Origin: Zantedeschia hybrid cultivar
Lineage: Eukaryota; Streptophyta; Magnoliopsida; Alismatales; Araceae
DNA length: 64,000 nucleotides
Reading direction: 5' to 3'
NCBI GenBank assembly: GCA_030544215.1
Contig: JARZZO010000013.1
Coordinates: 41,799,196 to 41,863,195 of the forward strand
In this document: positions 21,570-33,465 of the stretch, piece after piece
Numbering within the stretch: position 1 is the first letter of the stretch
Layout of the letters: each line of letters starts with the position of its first letter
The notes under the pieces: generated by a model
Told to the model about the DNA's origin: nothing
Database searches by the model: none
What the model saw: only the letters and a program-made list of their open reading frames with translations
Made by a program: the position numbers and the translations under genes

Positions 21570-22389
21570 TCTTTTAACGTCAACTGTGGGAAACGATCTA
21601 AGAGGTCATAGCCAGAGGTGACTATGGCAGGGCATTTAGGTAGAAAGAGGTTACAGAGGATGGCATAGTCCTCCCTCCTCTGCTACCTCCGGTCGTAGAT
21701 GCCCATACAACACCAAGATCTTATAGCGACAACTACGGCCATCCCGAAGAGATGTACCATGCGGCCCAAGGCCCTGACCTGCAATTCTTAATCAAGTTAT
21801 CCATCGACTGGAAGATAAGGTCGACCACTTTAAAGGAGAAGCATAGCACAGAAGGCACATCAGGATAGTGAGCCCTCCGGGGAGTCGTCAAAATGAAGAA
21901 AACCGAGAACCCCCTCCGGCGCCTCCTCCGCAAGACACCCCTTTAGTCCTTGCTAGGGAGCAACCTTCCCACCGCAACCCTTAGCCAGACAAAGGGCGCG
22001 GTCGATCCCACGAGCGGTCAGTGAGAGAGCGGCCCTTTGCTCGAGGGTCACCCGATTGGCTGAAAATCTAGCCCCCCCACTAACTAGAGGGTCTCACTGG
22101 CCGGCGGAACAGTGCCTCCACTGATAGTAGTAGTTCTTCCAGATCATCCTCCAGTCATGCCTCTTCTTCCTCAGGATCGACAGCCTCGCCCCGACATAGG
22201 CATGACGGCCGCCACTCCTGCCACTTATCCCCTGGAGAGAAGAGGGTGCGAAGGCTGGAAGAACGAGTAGAGAAGCTACTCTGTTGGGACCAGAGATCCG
22301 TCTTGGGAGACACGGGAAGCTGGAGCTCCTATTTTACCAGAAGAGTGCGAGAAGAACCACTCCCCCCACACTTCCGTATGCTTACTCTG

Positions 22390-23330
22390 TAATCATATGA
22401 TGGCATGAAGGATCTAGATGACCACCTACAGACCTTTGAGAGCACGTTCTTACTCCTAAACGTGTCAGATGAGATCAAGTGCAGGGCCTTCCCAATGCAT
22501 TGGAAGGGAATGCCCGACAATGATTCTGACCGCTCAAATTGAATTCTATTGACAACTTTAGGGAGTTGCGGCGCTCTTTTTAGAACAACTTCGCAGCCAG
22601 TAGGTGAGTGCCAAAGCGTCACTAGCATCCTTGAGACAAAAAAAGAGACAAGTCCCTCCAGAGATATTGGGCCCATTTTCACGAAGCAACATTGAAAATC
22701 CCCAATGTGGACATACCCAATGTAGCGAAATACTTCATAGCGGGCACCACCAGCTAGCAAGCCCAGTTCGAGCTCAACAAATCGACCTCCGTGATTTCGT
22801 AAGACAAGGTCAATCTGTGCATAAATAGTGAAGAACTGCTCCGCGCCTGCAAGACTTTGCAACAGCGGACCGACTTTGAGAGCAAGAGTGAAGAGCAGCT
22901 AATGATCAGAAGAAATAAGAGCATTTGGACTGTGATTGGAACGACTGACCATATAAAGACCAATGCTAAGAGCAAATTGAGGGTCGGTGTAACTGGCACC
23001 TCGGCTGATCGAAAGAGAATTACACCCTACTGAACACATCGATCAAACACATTTTGCAAGAAATAAAAAAATGACAACTACGTCCACTGGCCGAAGAAGA
23101 TGAAAGCAGTTTTTGGGGTTGAGAAGATGAAGAAATTCTTTGCCTTCCATAATGAGTACGACCACTTAACGTCCGAGTGTTATGATCTCAGGAGGGAGAT
23201 CGAAGCACTAATCAAATGTCGGTACTTGAAAAGTGCATTGTCGGCAGAGGAGGGGGGGGGGGGGGGGCGAGATTCCAGTCAAGAGGTAGGGAGGAACAAC
23301 AACCAATCCCCTCTGCCAGTAGACTAAGAT
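22390..23330 (+). pseudogene. gag remnant of the Tat-type element
   Basis: At about 22400-22540 the frame reads DLDDHLQTFES and IKCRAFPMHWKG, matching the Tat-type gag capsid (DPxDHL...CRAFPxxLKG). At 23100-23330 it reads FFAFHNEYDHLTSEC followed by LRREIEALIK, the degenerate zinc-finger and helical C-terminus of this gag. Stops and frame changes separate the parts. A run of G near 23251-23267 interrupts the C-terminal segment. Confidence 0.78.
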
Positions 23331-23343
23331 CCCTCTACTCCTT

Positions 23344-23873
23344 TTGACCAGGTCATCCATGTGATCTATGGGAGAGCCTCCACCGGTGGAGACAACAAGA
23401 AGAAGAGAAGAAATTATGCTTTAGAAACCCAACGGCTCTCACATAGGAAATCGCTAGTGTCAACCGTACCCCCTAACCAGGGAACCGATCACCTTCTCTG
23501 ATGAAGACTTGCAACGCATCATGCTCCCTCATAATGACGCATTAGTTATCAAAGCTGATATTGTAGGTTATCGCGTCAAGAGAATCTTCATTGACAATGG
23601 AAGCTCGCTGGATATCCTATTCTTGACTACTTCAAGCAGCTTGAGCCAAAACTGACGGGCATGCAGAAGGTGCGAACCCCAATATGTGGCTTTAGCGTCC
23701 AGCCTATGACCGCTGAAGGCCAGATAACTCTCCCGATGACACTGGGAACCCCACCACTGTCAGTCACCCGGGCGGTTGAATTGACAGTGGTCGGCGTCCC
23801 CTCCACGTATAACGTTATACTCGGGAGAAAATCAATGGGACGGTTCAGGGCGGTCCCGTCGAGCCTACATTAA
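23344..23873 (+). pseudogene. Aspartic protease remnant of the Tat-type element
   Basis: After a decayed stretch the frame gives FSDEDL, then [12 protein letters not shown] (D-N/T-G-S/A active-site motif, here DNGSS) and TYNVILGRKSMGRFRAV, which closes the retropepsin fold in this clade. It ends at a stop at about 23873. The domain that would follow (reverse transcriptase) is not found. Confidence 0.82.
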
Positions 23874-24247
23874 AAGCTAAAGTTTTTGGCCGAAGAGGGA
23901 ATCGAAGAAGTGAGGGGGAACCAGAATGTCTCCTGACAGACATACCTGGCGGCTACCAACGCACAGCTGAAGAAACTTGTTACCATTATTTGAATGGTTC
24001 GGGCCTCATCACAGGCCATGCCTTTAAGCTTTTAAATTATGTGTGGACTGTTCTTATGGTATGTGTCCCCTTTATCAATAGCTACTTCTAAACTCTTCTG
24101 ATAAAATTGTTCACTTTCTTCAATGGTACCAAGTTTTCTTTATTACCGAATAAGCACTCAAATAGCACATGCATAAGGTGATTCCGACCGATGCAAAGTA
24201 AACCACGCAGCGCCAACCGCACGCCGATCGGGGTTAATAAAATTTCC

Positions 24248-24480
24248 TCCTGCCGAGCCTCGCCTTGTAGGGAAGGGACTCTCCACCCTCAGATGGGACT
24301 AAACTCGTTAAATTTTTTTCCTGTCGAGCCTTGCCTCGCAGGAAAATGATTCCCCACCCTCAGATGGGATTAAACTCATTTGAATTTTTTCCTCGCAGGA
24401 AAGGGGCTTACTACCCTCAGATGGGACTAAACTCATTCGAATATCTGCCTGTCGAACCTTATCTAGCAGGCAGGGTGCTT
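24248..24480 (+). repeat. Tandem repeats of about 70 bp in the Tat-type element
   Basis: Three and a half units share ACCCTCAGATGGGA(C/T)TAAACTC and CCTGYCGAGCCT. Such repeats are common between pol and the 3' LTR of Tat-clade elements. Confidence 0.85.
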
Positions 24481-24649
24481 GTCTATCACTACTTCACGCA
24501 CTAAACCTTTAAACATCGATTGCAATTAGCCTAAGTTCTCTCACACAACTTAGTATAAACGTCGGGGGAGAGGGGGAAAGATATTACGTACACCGCAATA
24601 GAGTGCCAAAGCAAGTTTAACAAATTTTTCATTTCAAAATACAGACTAG

Positions 24650-27312
24650 ATAGCAACCCTAACACGTTTGACCATCTCCTGATGGTCGAGCTGAAGGGCC
24701 TTTAATGCCCACTATAAGTCCTTACGAGCATGCTCCAGCTCTCTGGCATTGTCCTGAGCAACCTCGAGCTCATGACGCAGCCCCTATGCCTCTAAGGACG
24801 CTGCCCGGGCAGCCCCCTCAGTAGAACCAACCCTTACGTAAAAGGCGTTGGATAGGCTGGCCTCATTGTGCCACCGGTCGGCAAGCACCACCACGCCAAG
24901 ACCCACCCTCAAGGCTATGGCAACATATAGCCTGAGCTTCTTGTCAACACTCAGATCATGTATGTCTATAGGCCTTCCTATAGTTGGAGTACCTCCAATA
25001 GATCCATCACATGGCAACCCTTGGCAGTGGCGCCTTCACCCTCCACGCTTTGGCGTGTGGACCTCGGGATCCCTACCTCAAACATGGATGATGGTGTTGT
25101 TGCATCTGCGCCTAAGAGGCCAGTGGTCCGTTTGGGGCCTTGGTTAGATATAGGTGAGACGGCGACGGCCGTGTGCTTTCTTTCGGCAATCTGCTGCCTT
25201 TGGAAAGTCGGGAAATCCGCCGCCAATTCCACCTGGATAATGGCTTCCACCTCGTGAACGTTGGGTCCTCGAAATTGACCCAGGCAGCCTCTGATGCTGC
25301 ATTTCCCCCTTGGACGGAGGAGGCAAACCCGCCTCGCCGCCGCCCGAAAGCACCCTCGAAAGATCCAAGGGCCCGCTGGCCACCTCAGTGGTCTGGGTGA
25401 CGCCTGCTAGATTCTATGGTGCCACCCGGCTCGCCCCCTCGACCTCTAGAACCTTGTAGAGACATTGCAGCATTGCCAAGACCCCCGGGGATCAATGCCG
25501 GAGAGAGGGCCGTGTCAGTCGGCTATGCTTCCTCAACAACAACACCAGCTAGAGAGCCTCCCCCTGCACCGGTGCTGGAGGAAACCCTTTCTCCTCTCTC
25601 TGGGAGCATCGGAGCCTCCTTCGAGCCTCCTCCGGAGAGGAGGGGATTTTGACTACCTCCTCAGAGGGGGCAGGAGGACTGAGAAGGCACGCCTTATGCT
25701 TGGTGTGATTTGACGTCAGAGGGCTCCCACTCTCCTCCCTCTTTTGCTTTAGAAGGGGCGGATTGGGGAGACGGGTCGGGCTCCCTCCGGAGACTTCATC
25801 GCCATCACTGTCACCTCCCCCGCCCCCGTACGAGCCTTGGGACCATGGGCGGCCGTTCCCACCACTATCTTGCCTCCCTGGGTCGGGGATTCCTCCCTCC
25901 ACCCACCACGTCAATGCCAACCTCTGCTGCAGACGGGATGGTTGACATATGACAAGAGCTACCCATGACACGCACCAGGGGGACGTTGTCCTCGCCATCC
26001 CCCTCCCCCTCGGACATGGGAGGGGATGCGGGCCAACTACCTCTCTGCGATCGCCGCGGGAGGGGCAGAGTCTTCCAGCTTCTCCTCACTCTATTCGCCA
26101 ACCCCCTCCTCGAACGCTGATTGCATTGACCCAGGAAAGGCCAAAGAAACACATATGGGCAGATTTTTCTATAGTACCACCTGGCCTCCCCCAGTTTAGG
26201 GTTGGCTTGCTCAACCCACTCGTAGGGATGGGTCGGGAGCTGCACCAGGGGACCCCTTTCCCCTGCCTCTTAAGCATGTCAGGGGGAATGAAGGGGGTGG
26301 GCTGGGGCGTTGACGGAAGCGACAGTGATGTCTAGCATTTGCTGTAGCTCCGGCTCAATAATGGGCCTTAGCATGATACCCGTTGCAATAATCTCACCCC
26401 CGGCATGACGGGGGCGGGTAGTGACGGTTGATGAAACCAAGGAAGGGGGAGGAGACAGGTTACGGTTGTTGCATAATTCAAAAGAAAAAAAAGGAAAACT
26501 AATAAAAAAAGGGTGTCTACCAGGGAGGGGCACGCCGGATAAGTCCACTGCTTGTAGGGCGCCTTGGCCACTTGAACATCAGTGTCTACTGGACAACCCC
26601 TTCTGATCTGATCAACGACCTCGAAGTCCGTAGGAGGCATCAATAGGACCTCTGGGTCGAGCTTGCCACCTACAGACAGACCTCTGAAGGTGATTGGGAG
26701 CGGCCACCACCCTTGAGGCCGCTTCTCGACCCAGAAAAAAGTGTCCTTCTAGCCATGGATGTTAGAATACTGGTCCCCAATGTGAGCGGCACTTCCTTAT
26801 GCACCTCGAGTTGAACGAAGCCTCGATTCCCCTTAGCATTGCCTCGCTTGACCTAGTACAGGTTCAAGAACATCCCCACGCTCGGTATCAGGTGTCCCTT
26901 CTCTCGGACCAAAACGAAGAACCCTAAAGCAAGCCTCCAGAAGTTCGGTACCCGTTGGGTAGGAGCGATCTGGAGGAAGTTCAACAACTCTTCTACGAAG
27001 GGGTGGATCGGCAATCGAAAGCCTACTTCAAACATGGCCTCATACACCATAAAAGAGCCATGCCGCCCCGAATAAATTTGATCACTCTCCGATGGAAGGA
27101 TAAGAGTGTATTCGGCAGAAATCTGGTAGGAAGCTTGGAGTTCCGTCAGGAGGTGCACCATTGCAATGGAGATGTAGGAAAAAAGGACAGACGGAGGGGC
27201 TCTGCAATATGCCGACCTGCAGAGAAGAAGAAATAAAAAGTTGCGGGGTAAATGATGACGCAAGGTCTCCTCCCCTATAATACTCCAGCTCACCTCTTAT
27301 AGCCGTTGCCAC
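24650..27312 (-). pseudogene. Antisense ORF, putative gypsy-type transposon domain (PF04195-like)
   Basis: The minus strand at about 27200-26853 encodes AEYTLILPSESDQI, MFEVGFRLPIHPFVEELL and IAPTQRVPNFWRLALGF. This is the conserved N-terminal block of the 'putative gypsy type transposon' proteins found antisense in plant Tat elements. The far end (about 25017-24650) encodes a helical, coiled-coil-like tail (LRHELEVAQDNARELE). Stops at 26853 and further along break the frame, and the GC-rich middle (25000-26350) is poorly conserved. The role of these antisense proteins is unknown. Confidence 0.75.
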
Positions 27313-27637
27313 TCAGGCAATGGCAATGGAATGCTTTTCAAGGTAGGCGCCCCCTGGATTAATGAAGCGATGGGCTGCACTAGGGGGACATGATTATCCG
27401 AAGCGGCACAAAAAAATTGAGCGGACGCTACATACGGAACCGCAGCTGCCCATGGTAGCCGGAGAGATCCTGCACCTCCCTTGGCGGGAAAAATGCTCTA
27501 TCATTTCAACTGCTTTAAGATCAGGTAAGAGCCTTGTTCTGCCCTTTCGAATTCGACCATTGCATGTCGCACGGTTAGGTGGCAGCTGTTCATGGCACTC
27601 CTTGCGGTGCTGAGCACGCCAAAGAGTGGGGGGCAAG

Positions 27638-28222
27638 TGATAGGTAAAAGTCTCATCTGATCCAAAATAGTAAGTGGGCTAGACTGACAACATGGACCTG
27701 AGGAAAGATTCGTGGGCACACTCGATAGATTGGCCCTGCCAACAGTAGCGTCCAGCCCGCTAATCTAAGCCCATCGAAGAAAGCGCGCAAGTCCTTCTGT
27801 TGACAGGTCATCCGGAGACCCACTCCCTCAGGCGAAACCTGACCTCTTCGGCCTAATTCAACCTCGAGGAGAGACGTGGCCAAAATAAACTCGGGAAGCG
27901 GCTCGGATACGAATCTATAGGTTGCCTTCGCAAGGAGACTCATGCAGGGTACCTTATCTAATCGGAACATGATGAGAAACCGCCTTCAGATCAATATAAA
28001 AAGACCCCCTACTCGACATAACCAGGTATGCAAGAATTAGCCCAGCTACCTTCTACTATTTTCCGATATTTCTTAGTTTTCTGATTTAAGCATTGGAGGA
28101 GAATCCTCAAGACGACTTCTAGGGGTCCTTGACGGTGTTCTTTTTTGTAGGAATAGTTGATTCTCCCTTTCTGATCACCGGCGGAGGATCTTGATCGTAG
28201 TAGATAAGATTTCGGCCCATCA
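27638..28222 (+). repeat. 3' LTR (585 bp)
   Basis: Homologous along its length to 20975-21569, with numerous substitutions and short indels. Ends at the CA before AATCT. Confidence 0.9.
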
Positions 28223-28244
28223 AATCTCATTAATGACGAATAGC

Positions 28245-28370
28245 ATGGAAATTTATAAGTTTATGACTGACTTGAACACATGACCTCTCCAGACGGAAGT
28301 GAAGAAGCTAGCCATGCATCCCACTCGGCTGGTTCTGCTACGTCGTCTACGTCATCAAACTGCTGAGAAC
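28245..28370 (-). mobile_element. Possible SINE-like fragment
   Basis: On the minus strand CCAGCCGAGTGGG resembles box A, and GGTCATGTGTTCAAGTC resembles box B of tRNA-derived SINEs. No clear ends. Confidence 0.35.
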
Positions 28371-29561
28371 TCGTATGAGCTCAGAAGGTCAGTGTTTAAA
28401 CATTGAGTCAATTCAAGTCCGTCTGCATTTTTAAAGTCCAAGTATTTGTTGTTAATTTGACAAGCCACACTGGTGCGTCGAACTGGGACGCAAAATTTCC
28501 TCTGTCGAGTTGATTAGCTTGGTCTCATACGTATGGGCCAACATCGAAACGCGTAATAGGTTTAAAGGTTTAATAAGAACACATAAGATTGTGAACAAGT
28601 TGAACCATGACCATTGTCGGTTTGAATTTTTTTTTCTTCTCCCTTATGATTAATCATCATTTAATTTGTTCAATCAATAAAACGTTATAATATACGTCAA
28701 CATACCATTGATTAGAGGTATTTTTGTCCGCATATTGAAATATATAAACGTGGTATCAAACGATTCCAGATTAGATAACAAGATGTATAACCAGCCACGT
28801 CGCATAATGGCCTCCTAACTACCCCTTAATTTCGATTCCAATGATGTCATGTCAGAGTGGGATGGGTTAGGCTTGAATGGATCAAACTGGTGCCGTAAGG
28901 ATGGTCCTCTAGGCTAACTGGTGTATAGACTATACTATTGTAATGTAAACCCGGGTACATGCATCCCACTTAAATTAATACGAAGCCTCCTCTCACAGTG
29001 CTTTATCTGTTGGGAGGCATCTTTCCTTTTCCCAATTAAATATGATGAGGATGGAATTACTTAAAAACTCTTCCTTTAGATTAGTCAAGCTGAAAAAGTC
29101 TTATCTTTGACCACACATACAGACACATGCATATAGTGCTTTTTGGGTTCCCGATAAGATCAAATAATGGACCTTTCCTAGAGTTTGTTTTGGATTTTCC
29201 TTCCTTTTTATGACAAGATCAAGTGCCCATTCAGCTTGTTGGGATCAATTCCTTGAGCTATTTTTATAATTTGTGCAATCACGTGCCGAAGTTGAGCAAT
29301 GCGTTGTCAAGAAGGTTAGAGGGGACATAAAAAATCTAACATTATGGCAATAGACCTGTTGAAGAATGTGAGGAAGCAGCAACTTGTGTGGATGAGGGGC
29401 TCTGATCTGCCACTATTATCTGGCGTGGGCTAGTTACCCATTTTGTTGGAGCTATCAGATCACCAAGCAGTTTAGATTATTTCTGCTAAAGGTGTGGAGA
29501 TAGTGCCCACAATTTAGACACAAGTTTGTTCTTCCTCTTCAGAAGTTGAAATCTCACATGA
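28371..29561. other. Intergenic, no gene seen
   Basis: AT-rich sequence without splice-compatible coding frames or recognisable RNA genes. Confidence 0.5.
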
Positions 29562-29687
29562 TTTTACAATAAAGGATCTTCGACGTAAAATATTGCCCTC
29601 TCCCTCTCTCTCACACACACGTAACTTTACAATAAAGGATCTTCGAGGTAAAATATTGCCTCCCTCTCTCTCTCTCTCTCTCTCTCT
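29562..29687. repeat. 35-bp direct duplication with TC microsatellite
   Basis: TTTACAATAAAGGATCTTCG and its continuation to ATATTGCC occur at 29562-29597 and 29625-29660 with one base difference. Each is followed by a CT-rich tract; the second is a (TC)n run at 29662-29687. Confidence 0.85.
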
Positions 29688-29759
29688 AGCAGATCTTTGC
29701 GGTGTCCAAGTGCAAAAGTTCTATAGAAGGTGCTATCTCTCGTTGTCAAGGGTTTTATA

Positions 29760-29992
29760 CAGTGGCGGACGTAAAAAATTTGTCGAGTGAGGTCACTCAG
29801 ACATTAAGTCATGAGAATGACCGAATAAGTGGGGTCTTGGGTTATGCCATATGAAGTTTTAGATTGGACCAGTGGGTTCTTGGGCAAGATCAATGGGATC
29901 CTAAATTAGACTGCATTGGACTCGATCAGTGGACTTAGCAAAATTCAGTGGGCTCCTAGGACCCCACTAAATTAACACTGGATCAGTCACTG
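29760..29992. mobile_element. hAT-type MITE (CAGTGGCGGAC family)
   Basis: Starts CAGTGGCGGAC, ends CAGTCACTG, and is flanked by GTTTTATA (29752-29759) and ATTTTATA (29993-30000), an 8-bp duplication with one change. Two related copies lie at 40778 and 43215. Confidence 0.8.
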
Positions 29993-30068
29993 ATTTTATA
30001 GCATCATACTGTCAACAAAAGAGATGCTCAACAAACTAAGGGAAGAAGGTGCTGCATTGACCAAGGAG

Positions 30069-30250
30069 TTCTACACTCCCCTTGATTGAAGAGGTCTGTG
30101 GACATCTATAGGCATGGATTTGGTGGAATCCCTAAATAAGAAGGTGAGTGTTTTTACTATCATCGAACTTGTTCACTTTGAATGCCTTTTCTTAATGTCC
30201 AATTTTATCAGTTTTTCTGCTACTCTGAAAGTGTTTTGTGATCATGCTAA
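30069..30250 (+). pseudogene. Possible Ty3/gypsy integrase remnant
   Basis: With one in-frame stop the frame reads FYTPLD, WTSIGMDLVESL and VFTIIELVHF. This resembles the start of the gypsy integrase core (LYTPLP, PWxSISMDFVxGLP, FVVVDRFSK). The first catalytic Asp aligns with the D of MDLV. Short and badly decayed; no flanking LTR found. Confidence 0.4.
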
Positions 30251-31160
30251 GTGGGGGTGGTTCTACACTTATACTAGGTAAGAAGGAGACAAGGTGCAGG
30301 GTTAGGGACATAGGGGGAAGGGTCAACAATTAGATTGGTGGTATTTTTGATCCAAATTCAAGCATACGAGTGATAAAACCTGCAATGTTCATTCTGACAG
30401 TAGTTTGTATAAAAAAAAAATCTAAACAGTCTCTTGAACAATAACTTTGGGTTGGATAAACAGAAAAATGTCACATATTTATCTACTTCTCTGTCATCTA
30501 TTCAAGTTTTTACTCAACACACCATATTTGGTGATGAAACTCCCACACTTTCAAAGCTCTCAGTGCATCGATACAAAGTAATTTGTCAGGGGTTAGCATT
30601 AAGTTCTAATATTCACGTCATATTTTAAGAGAACGTATTTGAGTAAGTGATCACAAAGGTGCATCGTCATATTAATCATTAAATAAAATTAAGTTGACTT
30701 TAGTAAAAAAGTCACTTTATCAATGTTGAAGATGTCAAATCAGACATAAACTACTAAATTAGAATCAATCAAATCATTAATTAAAAAAATAATGATACGT
30801 CTTGGTTATCTAAAGTGATCCAATATGTTCCTCTCAATTCTATAGTCAGAGAACATTTTGAACCCCTGTGTCCTCATTTCCCATTTGTACCAAAAGGAAA
30901 AGGAAGGCCCATAAACGTCTTTATGATATCCCTATGCAATTGCTTGACGAAGTAAAAAGTTGTGGGCCATCTTGAGCTTACAATCATGGGTTACAAGATT
31001 AGTTGGATTTCAATTTTAGTGCACCCTTTTAATATTCTTTCGTATGAAGCAACACCATTTTTGCTCTAGGATAAGACAAGAAAAAATACAAAAAATATGA
31101 AAAGTGAGTGTCAAAAAGAAAAGGAAAAAATGATGAACACTACGTATGTGGCATAGAGGA

Positions 31161-31204
31161 GATGGCTGCCAATATGATTGTAGATGGCTGCCAATATGAT
31201 TGTG
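31161..31204. repeat. Perfect 22-bp tandem duplication
   Basis: GATGGCTGCCAATATGATTG plus two bases, twice in direct succession. Confidence 0.92.
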
Positions 31205-31212
31205 ACTTCATA

Positions 31213-31540
31213 GTTTTATAATTATGAGAAATTTATGACGATATGGTAATTTTTTTTAAAAAATTATATAGTCCGATTGGGGCCGACTGAGCAATCCAGT
31301 TGTACCGTCTGATTTTTTATCAGACACTCTAAAAAAATATAAAAAATTCCAACAGAAAAAAAAAAAAAAAAAACCCCCTTCCCCCCCAAATCTAGACGGG
31401 CTGCACAACAACCATATGATCCGACTGGATCAGACGGTTGTTGTGCCATGCATTGCATTCCACGTGAATTAGAGTGCATGACACTACAGCAAGTATTACT
31501 CTTTTATAATTGTGAGAAATTTATGACGATATGGTATAAT
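31213..31540. repeat. About 37-bp direct repeats flanking a 250-bp segment
   Basis: TTTTATAATTATGAGAAATT and following bases to GATATGGTA occur at about 31213-31250 and 31502-31538. The segment between holds a long A run next to a C-rich run (about 31352-31387), and its right edge reads ACAGCAAGTATTACTC, a terminus like those of the Mutator-type MITEs. Confidence 0.65.
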
Positions 31541-31997
31541 AATTTATCCTTATTGATCCTTAACAAGGAAAGATGCAAAAGGTCTTTGCTATTCTTTAGA
31601 AATTGTGTAAACTAGATCGAATTGAGTGACCAACGTATACCACTATCTTAAACCACAAAATCTTTGATTGGAAATAATTTAACATAATTCATATAAAAGG
31701 GTAGTTTAATTGACATTATTAAGAGTAGGCTCTACCAAATTAGGGATAGTGATGTATTGGAGCAAACGGTTGGCGTGTCGCATCAGACTGACCGAACGTA
31801 TTAGTTCAACTTTAGCCGTCAAAGAGGGCCCATTAAGCTCCGTCTGTTTGCCCAATAATCGAAATCAATAATCATAATCGTAATCAATAATCGTGTTGCC
31901 CAAACCGGACCAAGGGCATGTTTAGTTCATCTGTTTACGATCCTTTTTTTTTTTGACAAATGTTTAAGATCCAGTTGACCCATTTAAGATGTGAAGA

Positions 31998-32057
31998 CAC
32001 AATATTTAATATAAAATGTGAACTATGCACAATATTTAATATAAAATGTGAACTATG
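31998..32057. repeat. Perfect 30-bp tandem duplication
   Basis: Two head-to-tail copies of a unit starting CACAATATTTAATATAAAAT. Confidence 0.92.
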
Positions 32058-32135
32058 CAGCAATTAAAGACTGGAACTATGATTTAACTGTCAAAAAATG
32101 GGACCTTAAACCAAACCTCACTTTGATGTAAGTTA

Positions 32136-32430
32136 TAGGGTAACTTGCTGCACCCTCCGAAGGTGCAGCCAAATAAATGTCTTTTTTAAGTGGGTTTTAA
32201 CATGCCTCACGTGTTTGTACATGTCAATCTCTAATCAAACGATTCTAAAAATCTAAAATCAAAAGTTGTTATTGAGTCTTGCCCATTAAAGACAATTTTT
32301 TACTATTTATTGGGACTTAATTTTTTATTTTTAAATTTTTTTAGATCTGTTGATCGATGATTGGATTGTAGAACGGATTGGGTTGAGCTAAAAGGATTTC
32401 ATATTTTTTAAGGCGGTGCACTAAATTATA
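32136..32430. mobile_element. MITE of the TTGCTGCACC palindromic family
   Basis: The left edge reads TAACTTGCTGCACC and the right edge contains GGCGGTGCA. Inside, CAATCTCTAATCAAACGATT pairs with later sequence around an AT-rich centre, as in the copy at 19690. Exact ends uncertain. Confidence 0.55.
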
Positions 32431-32630
32431 CCCGAACTTGTATATTAACGTATGGGCCTTGTGGGCCAAAGTAATAGGCCTACGTTTGAGCCATTACTAA
32501 ACGGGCCACAGAGTTTAGCTATTGTCCTGTTGACGCACATTTTCTCTATGCTTCAAATACCCGGTTGCTGCATTCCTCTATTTTCATCACATGGAGAGTA
32601 TATCTTCTAAGCGTTTTGATGGATCAGACT

Positions 32631-33465
32631 TGGGCGTGGTTGGCAAAGCTTTTGTTTGAAAATTAATTTTGATTTCCACTTCTCACATAGAATGACTTGA
32701 GGGAGAGAGATTATAATTAATTTTGATTTGTTACAAAAGTTAACTCTTTCATAGCAACCTTACTTTTCTTTAATTTTGGAAGCTTCACCTTGTAGTTTTT
32801 AGTTGGAAGTCAAAAGGAAGTAAAATACTGCATAAATGATTTCCAAGATCCAAATGCTTCTACAAAAAATAACTAAGGATGTGGGTTTGACAAAACTTCT
32901 ACTTGAAAGCTACTTTTGACTTCTACTTCTCACGTAGAATGACTTGAGGGAAAGATATTATAATTAATTTTAGCTTCTTACAAAAGTCAACTCCTTTATA
33001 ACAACTGCATTTTTTCTCCAATCTTAGGAGCTTCACCTTGTAACTTTTAAGAGATGTTTGGCAAAACTTCTACTTGAAAGTCACTTTTGGCTTCCACTTC
33101 TCACATAGAATGAGTTGAAGGAAAGAGGTTATAACTAATTTTGATTTGCTAGAAAAGTTAACTCTTCCATAGTAATCTCACTTTTTCTCTAACTTTGAAA
33201 ATGCTACTTTATAGTTTTTAGTTGAAAATCAAAATACAAGTAAAATATTACATAAATGACTTTTAAGATCCAACGACTTCTACAAAACATAATTAAATTG
33301 AAATGCAAAAGTAATTTTAATTGAAAGCAATGTCAAATACGACCTTAATTGGATACAAAAAATCAAGTAAAACATTACATAATGGATTCAAATACTTTCA
33401 TAAAAAGTAACTAAATAAAAATACAAAAGTACTTCCTAATGAAAACTGCGTCAAACATACTCTCA
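32631..33465. mobile_element. Tandem array of three Tourist-like MITE units
   Basis: Three imperfect head-to-tail copies begin near 32631, 32876 and 33052. Each has the ACTTCTACTTGAAAG...CACTTCTCACATAGAATGA core; the middle unit is shortened. The same element occurs singly and complete at 35521-35808. Confidence 0.8.

Larger units (their letters stand above)
20975..28222 (+). mobile_element. Old Tat-type Ty3/gypsy retrotransposon lacking RT and integrase
   Basis: LTRs at 20975-21569 and 27638-28222 start TGATNGGTAAAAGTCTC, end CCATCA, and are flanked by AATCT. The left LTR is followed by AACTGTGGGAAACG, like the post-LTR region of Tat/Retand elements. Order on the plus strand: decayed gag, gag C-terminus, aspartic protease, about 70-bp tandem repeats, then an antisense ORF. 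The expected reverse transcriptase, RNase H and integrase are absent between the protease and the repeats. The LTRs differ at many positions and by small indels, so the insertion is old. A polypurine tract (AGTGGGGGGCAAG) precedes the right LTR. Confidence 0.92.

Noticed and set aside
24848..26335. Plus-strand proline-rich frames within the Tat-type element
   Set aside because: They oppose the antisense PF04195-like region, which carries the recognisable motifs.
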